This document shows, in pieces, positions 56,010 through 64,000 of a DNA stretch of 64,000 nt; positions within the stretch are counted from its first letter, which is position 1; each line of letters opens with the position of its first letter. The stretch spans positions 62,001-126,000 of the forward strand of contig QRFJ01004945.1 in assembly GCA_006176705.1 (NCBI GenBank), written 5' to 3'. This DNA is from Cocos nucifera (lineage: Eukaryota > Streptophyta > Magnoliopsida > Arecales > Arecaceae). A program made the translations under genes and the position numbers. The notes beneath the pieces were generated by a model. That model searched no databases, was not told where the DNA came from, and saw nothing but the letters and a program-made list of their open reading frames with translations.

Positions 56010-59000
56010 ATGTCTGCGTCCAACCCACTGGCACGTATCCTAGACACACATAGACTGACTGGACCCAATTATAAAGATTGGCTCAGGAACTACAAAATTG
56101 TTTTGGGTTCAGAGAAGTTAACACATGTTTTGGACCAGGACCCTCCCACCTTACCAGCTCGTCCATCCACTGAACAGAGAGCGTCTCTGGAAAAATGGAT
56201 TGACGAAGACAATAAGGCCAGATACTACATGTTGGGCTCGATGTCTGATGAGCTCCAGCGCCAACATGAAGATATCGGGACTGCTCGCCAAATGTTGGCT
56301 CACCTGCAGGAGATGTTTGGTGAACAGAGTCGCGCAGCCAAATATCAAGTCACGAAACGACTTTTTAAGGCTAAGATGCGTGATGGGCAGTCAGTCCAAG
56401 ATCACTGTCTGACAATGATCAAGGACATGGAAGAGCTTGAGAAGCTCGGTGTGAAGTTGGACTTGGATCTTGCAGAACGATATTATTCTGCAATCCTTGA
56501 CTGATGCATATGGGCAATTCATCATGAATTACCACATGCATAAACTTCAGAAATTCCTTGGCCGAGTTGATGAATATGCTGGTTACCGCTGAGCTTTCTA
56601 TGAAAGGTTCTAAAGGCTCAGTTCTTGCTATGGAACGGACTTCTTCCAAAAGAAAGTCTTATGGAAAGAAAAAGAAGTCTGTGAAAAAGCAAAAGGTAGA
56701 AGGATCAAAGAAGAAGAAGGCAGAACCGAAGAAGAAGGTCGATGGCAAAGGAAAGTGTTTCCATTGCAACAGCGACGGCCATTGGAAGCGGAACTGCCCT
56801 ACTTACCTGGCCACCCTGAAGAACAAGAAGGAAGGTCCTTCTGGAGGTATGCTCGTTATTGAGTCTAACCTTACGGTTTCTTCTGCATCCAGTTGGGTGC
56901 TTGACTCTGGTTCTAGTGCTCATCTGTGCACTTCTATGCAGGGTCTTGAGGATAGCAGGAGGCTGAGGGATGGAGACATGATCCTACGCATCGGTAATGG
57001 AGCAAGAGTTGCTGCAGTAGCCGTGGGAACATACCCTCTGCGATTACCATCTGGTTTAGACTTAGTTTTAAAAGACTGTTATTATGTGCCTGCAGCTAGC
57101 AGGAATTTGATTTCTGTTTCATGCTTAGCACAAGAAGGTTATGTGATCACCTTCTTTAAGGACCATTGTAACATTCTTTATGAAAGAAATAAAATTGCAA
57201 ATGGTTTCCTTGTTAATGGTCTTTATCAGTTGCATATTGATGTACCTATTTTAACTATCGAGCAAAACGTGAATGCCAAACGACCTAGGGATAGTCCAAA
57301 CGACAGATATCTATGGCACCTGAGATTAGGTCATATAGCAGAAGATAGGATTAACAAATTGGAGAAAAATGGGCTATTGAGTCCATTGACTTTTGAGTCA
57401 TATCCAACTTGTGAATCTTGTCTTCAAGGCAAAATGACTAAACTCCCTTTTGTTGGACATGGGGAGAGGGCCACAGATCTCCTTGCCCTAGTACATACTG
57501 ATGTGTGCGGCCCATTCGATGTGCCGGCTAGAGGCAATTTTGTCTACTTCATTACCTTTACCGATGATCTGTCTAGGTATGGGTATGTGTATCTTATGAG
57601 ACATAAGTCTGAAGCCTTTGAAAAGTTCAAAGAATTCAGACATGAAGTAGAAAAACAAACTGGAAAACCCATTAAGGTTCTTCGATCAGATCGAGGAGGT
57701 GAATACCTTAGCCGGGAATTCCTAGACTATCTTAAGGAAAATGGCATAGTCTCTCAATGGACTCCACCAGGAACACCTCAACTCAACGGGGTTTCAGAAC
57801 GGAGAAATCGGACTCTATTGGATATGGTTCGATCCATGATGAGCTTCACAGACCTCCCAGATTTTCTTTGGGGACATTCATTATTAACTTCAATCTATTT
57901 ACTGAATAGGGTTTCCCTCTAAAACCGTTCCTACCACACCGTATGAGATATGGCACGGTAAGAAACCAAGTCTGAGTCATCTCAGAATTTGGGGTTGTCC
58001 GGCTCATGTCAAAAGACAACAAGCGGACAAGTTAGAGTTTAGGTCCTTTAGAGCTCGATTCATAGGATATCCTAAAGAGTCATTAGGATACTATTTCTAC
58101 ATTCCAGAAGACCACAATGTGATTGTGAGTCGACATGCCATATTTCTTGAAAAATAGTTTATTCAAGATAGCGGCATTGGAAAGCAGATTAAGCTTGATG
58201 AGAAAGTCTCACAAGCAGAACGAGCTAAGGACCAAGTGGAACCAAATCAGGTTGAGCCAATAAGAACACTACCTCCTCCACCTCGTAGATCGGAAAGAGT
58301 TTTCCCGTCCCCCTGAAAGATACTTAGGTATTATTTCAGAGGACGTAGAGGAAATGTTCCTCATAGGTAATGGTGCTCATGGAGATGATCCCAAAACCTA
58401 CAACGAGGCGATATCAGATATCGACTCCGAGAAATGGCTTGAGGCAATGAAGTCAGAGATCGACTCGATGCACTCAAACCAAGTCTGGACCTTGGTAGAT
58501 CCACCAGAAGGTATAGTACCTATTGGGTGTAAATGGATCTTCAAGAGAAAGATTGGTGCAGATGGGAATGTGGAGACATTCAAGGCTAGACTGGTGGCAA
58601 AAGGTTATAGTCAACGTGAAGGCATTGACTATCAGGATACCTTTTCCCCGGTAGCTATGCTAAAATCCATCCGCACATTGCTTGCTGTTGCAGCCTATTT
58701 CGATTATGAAATATGGCAAATGGACGTGAAAACGGCATTCCTAAATGGATATCTTGAGGAAGATATCTATATGGAACAGCCGCTAGGTTTCACATCCAGT
58801 GATACTGATCACAAGGTTTGCAAGCTGCAAAGGTCCATATATGGACTTAAGCAAGCATCTCGGAGCTGGAACACTCATTTCAATGATGTGATCAAAAAGT
58901 TTGGTTTCATCAAAAATGAAGAGGAACCATGTGTTTTCAAAAGGGTCAGTGGGAGCGCTGTTGTCTTCCTCGTATTGTACGTGGATGACATCCTCCTTAT

Positions 59001-59958
59001 TGGGAATGATATTCCCATGTTGACATCAGTCAAGATGTGGTTGTCCAAGGAATTCTCCATGAAAGACCTAGGTGAAGCATCCTTTATTCTAGGAATTAAG
59101 GTCTATAGGGATAGACCGAATAGGATGCTAGGACTTTCACAGAAGATGTACATAGAGGAAGTACTAAAGAGGTTTAGTATGGAAAACTCTAAGAGGGGAT
59201 TAATACCCTTCAGACATGGTATTCATCTTTCCAAGAAGATGTGCCCCAGCACACCTGAGGAAATAGAACGCATGAGCAAGATCCCTTATGCTTCTGCAAT
59301 AGGGAGCCTCATGTATGCCATGCTATGTACACGACCTGATATAGCCCATGCTGTGAGTGTCACAAGCAGATATCAGTCAAATCCAGGTGAAGAACACTGG
59401 ACTTCTGTGAAATGTATCCTTAAGTACTTGAGAAGAACTAAGGATATGATGTTGGTCTTTGGTAACGGAGAACTCCAAGTTCAAGGATACACAGACTCGG
59501 ACTTCATGTCCGATATAGATGATCGAAAGTCGACATCTGGAAGTCTGTTTGTGTGCAATGGTGGAGCTGTCAGCTGGAAGAGTTCCAAGCAAACTGTGAT
59601 AGCAGATTCCACCATGGAAGCAGAATATATAGCTGCATCAGAGGCTGCAAAGGAAGCATTCTGGTACAAGAAGTTTGCTGCAGAAATTGGAGTAATGCCA
59701 TCAGATGCCATTCCTCTTTACTGCGACAACAATGGCGCCATAGCCCTTGCTAAGGAGCCGAGGTCTCACCAGAAGTCCAAGCACATTGAGCGGCGATATC
59801 ATCTCATCCGCGATTACCTTGAGAAAGGTTACGTTGAGGTCAAGAGAGTCAACTCCGCAGATAATGTGGCAGACCCACTTACAAAGCCGTTGGGCCAGCA
59901 GAAGATCGAAGCCCACCTTGAGAAGATGGGACTTAGACTTGTAGCCAATTGGCTTTAG
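56010..59958 (+). CDS. Ty1/copia (Angela/Tork-type) gag-pol, copy C, best preserved
   Basis: Start ATG 56010 (MSASNPLAR), chosen because it matches copy B2. Gag to about 56740; CCHC knuckle CFHCNSDGHWKRNC at 56756-56797; protease WVLDSGSSAHLC near 56895; integrase HHCC (WHLRLGHIAE ... CESC, 57314-57425) with the catalytic Asp, Asp, Glu blocks HTDVCGPF, FTDDLSRYG and LRSDRGGEYL; open to 57922. RT-RNase H is open from 58354 to 59958, with YVDD at 58978-58989, DSTMEAEYIAAS and DNNGAIALAKE, ending VANWL. Breaks: one-base insertions near 56471, 56551, 57911 and 58301, plus TAG at 58155-58157. Catalytic residues are all present. About 1,300 codons, normal for the group. It encodes capsid and the replication enzymes. 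It is not expressed from its own promoter, which is deleted. Confidence 0.93.
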
Positions 59959-59959
59959 G

Positions 59960-59972
59960 ACAAGTGGGAGAT
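59960..59972 (+). other. Polypurine tract of element C
   Basis: acaagtgggagat immediately before the 3' LTR, same as at 11851-11863. Confidence 0.88.
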
Positions 59973-62250
59973 TGTTAGATATATGTGCCCTAGAAGCCAG
60001 AATTGGCTGACACTTGTAATACACTTCTAGGGGCAAAATTGTAATTTTGACTATAATTAATAAAATGGGTTATTTTCTATCACACATGTGTATTTAGTGT
60101 CTGTGATACATCCTTTGAGTTAATGGTAATGATAATTCATATTTTCAAGAGTTGAAAATTTAAGACATGAATAATCATTATTAACTCATAAACAGCTCCC
60201 GACCATAGGATCATCACGAGGATGGTGATTGATCCGGAAGGTTGGTGTACGATCGCTTCTCTTTAGTAGATGAGTCTTGAGTCTACGGTGTGGAGACACC
60301 GGAGCGAGAGTACAGGTACTCGTTAGAGAACGAGGGCACTGAGCGTGACCACCTCGAGTAGTCATTAGGAAGTCTACCTTCTCGTCAATGACTGACTCGA
60401 TGCTGCAGTAGTGTGTCTGGTTCTTTGACCTGAGATGCATCGGCAGTTCACCTTGAGGGTGTTATAGTTTGACTACACCATTACTCGGTCTCCTAGCCAT
60501 ATGGAACCCTGAGGTGTATGTTGGCTGTGACATGTTCATTGTAGGAACTGGATTGCATCAAGATGGGATCTATCTACCTCGGTGGTAGAGGAGCAGCCCT
60601 ATGATGATCATGAGAATCAAGTCCTGAAGCCCATGGCCATGGCAGAGTGAAATAATAGAAAGAGTTTCTATTTAGATTTTCACATTGGACTCGAATCGAA
60701 TGATTACATCATATGACAGAGACTAGGGTTTGACGAGTTCACCTTAACCCTAATCTGATCGGGGCTCAAGATAGAAGAACTTAATCACACAGGTAGCTGC
60801 ACCAAGAGGTTCGCATTCAGCTCTGATGGGTTGCCACCATATACTGCTAGGTGTCACTGGTGGATTTTGGGAGCAATTAGAATGATTTAGATGATCGATC
60901 ATTCTAGCTGTTCGAATCAGAAGAGTTCTGATCCATCGAAAGGAGTTTCGATGATGTCTATGATAGAGATCATGACATATCCCATTACCATACAGAACTG
61001 AACCTAACTGGGTCACACAAACAAGGGTTTGAATCTGGTGATCATCAATTGAACTGATCTAGTTCAATTGATCTGAATGAGATTCAATTAGGTTCAAGGA
61101 AATCGTGCTAGCACTCGATTGAACCTAACGTTCTTCTTTTACTATCATAAATAAGTTGTCCTGACTGAGCCAAAGGAGTTTGTGCTCAATCAGAGGCCTT
61201 CATATGGTCTGACTGGAGGTTGTCCAAGTCAGAATAGGTTGTCTTATTTGTAAGACATTACCTGCCATTTTTGGTCACCTGCCATTTCTTGTTCTTTGAC
61301 TTTGGTCAAAAGTCTACCTTTGACTGGTCAAACGTTGACCATTCACCCTTTGACTTTTGACCACATGTCATGCACCTATTGGAGAGCTGGTGGGGGCCTG
61401 TCCCCCTGCCAGAACCTGGCAAGGAGAAGGGCGCACGCCAAGGGTGGCGTGAGCCCAAGTAGGAGGCGCCTAGGAGTCCTTGTTGGACAAGGACTCCACC
61501 TCCCTTTTGGATTCCAATCAGAGTTCTACTAAGAATCCAGTTTGACTGGTCTTAGGCGCCCTCTAAGGAGGAATCCAGGGGTCTCTATTCCAACCAATCA
61601 GATTTAGATCTGATTTCACAAAGGGTTGTGATTGGTTGAGAGGAAGAGGAGTTGGATCACAAGAGGTCTATAAATAAGACCCTGCGCCCAACCCTAATTC
61701 TAAAAAAAGTGAATGCTATTAGACACGCCCCAAGGCTGCCTCTCCCCTCCTTCTCCACACCATAGTCTCTTCTCCCCTTGCTCTCCACGTCCAAAAGTGT
61801 TTTGGATTTAGGTTGGTGCGATTCAGATCAAGGAAAGGCGATCAAAAGCAAGAAGGCTGCGCTGCTGCAAAAGGACGACTGCAGATCTTCAAAAGAGTTT
61901 TGAAGATCCTCCAGATCAGATCCAGATCTGATTTTTTGGAGGTGTGATAGAGAAGAAGAGGATCTTCAGATCCAATCCGAGTGGATATCGGTAGAGGCCA
62001 GGCACTTGCGTGGCTAAGATCCAGAACCTTCCGCTGCAATCAGGATCATCTATAGGGTAATAGGATTACCCAAATCAGGTAAATTAAATTTGATTTAATT
62101 TATCTTATTTTATTTTATTTATTAAATAATAATAATCAGATCTGAAACTTATCAAGATCTGATTGAGATCAAGAGAAAATTTTTAAAATATATCTCTTGA
62201 TCTGATCAGATCTGGACGAACTTGGACCGGAAAATCAGGATTTCCCTACA
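59973..62250 (+). repeat. 3' LTR of Copia element C, full length
   Basis: 2278 bp from TGTTAGATAT to CCCTACA (elsewhere CCTTCA). TATA box at 61669-61675. Recurring minus-strand frames inside (60186-60440, 60750-61016) match those in LTRs 1 and 3 and are not treated as genes. Right target copy taccc at 62251-62255. Confidence 0.92.
61669..61675 (+). promoter_or_regulatory. TATA box in the 3' LTR of C
   Basis: TATAAAT, same context as in LTR 1 and LTR 3. Because the 5' LTR lost this part, this is the only family promoter in element C; it would read outward into element E sequence. Confidence 0.6.
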
Positions 62251-62255
62251 TACCC

Positions 62256-62969
62256 CTACATGAACTCAAGATTCAGATGTGAGGACCTTGAGGGGCTTGG
62301 TAGGTACTCTGAAGATTTGGGACATAAGATGGAGCAAAAGACCAAAGCCAGAAGAAGAATCAATCAAGATAAGGGATTGACACATAGGTGGCTGGCTCAG
62401 ATTCGCAATCGAGCCGGCTCGAACTGAGATCAAGCGAGCTCGAAGAGCAGTCAAGCCAGCTATCTTAGGTAGATAGAAGACAGGATTTGGGCAAGATACA
62501 GTCAAGCCAGCTTAGCTCCCAATAGATCCAGCTCGATGGTGGTGAACAAAATTGTTCGGGTTTTTTATTTGGGTCTAGGATAGGCTTTTATCCTAAGGTC
62601 TTAAGACCTGGACCAATAAGATCTTAAGGGAGCTAACTCATGTATGGGTCGAGTTCAGATCCAGAAGATGAGAGCATGTGAGATATATGTACATGGACTC
62701 GGTGAGTGCTTTCATGTATTGGGTTAGCCTAGGAGAGTTTTTTAGCTGGGGTTTGGATTTATTAAGGTACATGTGGTATAGCAGAAATCTTAGAATATAT
62801 AAACTCAGATATTATATTTTTATAATAGAATGAAATATAATTAAGCTTTTCTTCTTAATACTCTCTACTCTTCTCTCTCTGGTTCTAACTTTAAGTCCTA
62901 GGTGCCGGCCATTTACTTTATTCTTCTTCTCTCCAATAATTGATATCAGAGAGGTACCAGGATCCAATA
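62256..62969 (+). repeat. 3' LTR of element E, right piece
   Basis: Continues from 55473 (ctacatgaactcaagattcagatgtgagg) to CCAATA. Together 135 + 714 bases, about 60 shorter than the 5' LTR because the tandem duplication is absent. Followed by GTTTC. Confidence 0.9.
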
Positions 62970-62974
62970 GTTTC

Positions 62975-64000
62975 TTTCTCGCTGGATTCACCCAACCTCT
63001 TGGGCATGGAGAGGAGAGAGAGAGAGAGAACTAGAGGGAGGCATGGAAGAGTGGATGGGTAGCCTTGCGGCATGGTGGATGGGTGCAATACATTAAATCC
63101 TAGGCGCAGATAAGGTTTAAATAGACCCTACTGCACCATGTAGTGCCACATCACTTCAACCAATCAGATTGGTCAATTCAATCAGATCTTAGTCTGATTG
63201 ATAGAGTGATGTCACCTAATCCAATCAAGTTAGAGTCCCCTAAAATCCTCCATAGGTGGTGCCATAGATGGATAGGCCCAAACACTTTGGCGCCCAAGTA
63301 TTTAAAACCATCAAGCAACCCTGGAGTCCCATCTGTATGGGACTCCATCTCTTTTCCACATGTGCGCATGCCAACTAGGGGTGTGTGTGGAATCTAAGGG
63401 GGCATGCGCCCCAAAGAGATGTTCGAAGGGGGCACATGCCCCTACCTCTTCTTTCCTGCATTGGGACATCTCATGTCCCAACAGTGACAGAAAATGGCAA
63501 GTGGCGACAAGAATTAGTAGATGTTGTCTTATTTCCATCTGATGGATTAAGATAACTTTTTTCTGACCTGGATAAGCTCAAGTGATAAAGACAAACCCAT
63601 ATAGGGTTCTTAGATGAGTCTAAATCAATTTGGCTCAGCCAAGACAAATCAGAAAGACTATAGAAGAAAAAAGTTAGGCTCAATTGTGTGCTAGCACGAT
63701 TTTCTTGAACCTAATTGGATCTAATACAAATCAATCAAACTAGATTAGCTTGATTGATCACATCCAGACCCAAATTTTTATTTGTGTGATCCAGTTAGGT
63801 TCAGTTCTGTATGATAATGAGATATGTCGCGATCTCCATCATCGACATCATCGAAATATTTTTTGATGGAATAGAACTTTTTTAATTCATACAATTAGAA
63901 TGATCGATCATCAAGATCATTCTAATTGCTTTCTAAATCCACCAGTGACACCTAGCAGTATATGGTGGTGGCAATCCATTAAAATTGAAAGCAAACCTCT
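62975..64000 (-). repeat. LTR of element L, right piece (runs off the window)
   Basis: Reverse-orientation, diverged match to the family-A LTR: tttaaatagacccta (TATA region, about 63115-63130), gtgctagcacgattttcttgaacctaatt, gagatatgtcgcgatctccatcatcgacatcatcgaa, accagtgacacctagcagtatatggtgg. At base 64000 it corresponds to about LTR position 850, so some 850 bases should remain. A GA run lies at 63015-63030. Confidence 0.8.

Noticed and set aside
1..64000. tRNA or rRNA genes
   Set aside because: No cloverleaf with A and B boxes and no rRNA stretches were seen. The tRNA-like words are retroelement primer-binding sites and the 18S complement is a snoRNA guide.
1..64000. Integrated plant pararetrovirus (badnavirus-like) sequence
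   Set aside because: All RT readings carry Copia or Tat-lineage context (LTRs, integrase, primer sites). No movement protein or coat features were seen.

Overview
This window reads as nuclear DNA of a flowering plant, most likely a monocot and possibly a palm; the species guess is weak. About nine tenths is LTR retrotransposon sequence. Plant markers are initiator-Met primer-binding sites, Angela/Tork- and SIRE-type Ty1/copia proteins, Tat- and Athila-type Ty3/gypsy parts, MITEs, an RPA-bearing Helitron and a telo-box/site II promoter. No intact host protein-coding gene was found.

Left part, 1-38728: one old Ty3/gypsy element of the Tat lineage (element J, minus strand) has been invaded repeatedly. 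Reading from right to left the host-guest order is J, then a solo or partial LTR of family E (M, plus), then G (minus), F (minus), D (minus, Angela-like), then a plus-strand Copia array (family A). Each junction falls on an LTR terminus, and only the right-hand half of each host is visible, so the left halves should lie left of base 1. The A array is internal-LTR-internal-LTR-internal-LTR: three internal regions (1-3140, 5415-6935, 7804-11863) share LTRs at 3141-5414, 6936-7803 and 11864-14150. A separate young non-autonomous Athila-like element (H, 29247-36341, perfect GTTAG target duplication) splits J between its protease and reverse transcriptase.

Middle island, about 39400-49175: the only region not dominated by LTR elements. 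It holds a promoter with site II, telo-box and TATA box (40107-40254), followed by three predicted C/D box snoRNA genes (40408-40820). Two of them are paralogues with a 12-13 nt guide complementary to 18S rRNA. About 1.4 kb downstream lies a decayed ribosomal protein L10 (uL16) gene split by an AT-rich insertion. Beyond it are a 150-bp MITE and a minus-strand Helitron remnant carrying an RPA1-like single-strand-binding protein fragment.

Right part, 49176-64000: a second nest. K (SIRE-type Copia, plus) is cut by L (minus LTR, a diverged relative of family A). L is cut by E (a gag-only Copia, plus), and E's 3' LTR is cut by C, the best preserved Copia of the window (55474-62250). Most coding breaks in C are single-base insertions in short homopolymers, so some may be sequencing errors rather than decay.

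The retroelement genes encode capsid (gag), protease, integrase, reverse transcriptase and RNase H for copying RNA into DNA and inserting it. The snoRNAs would direct 2'-O-methylation of rRNA in the nucleolus. All names rest on reading motifs by eye; no database search was run.
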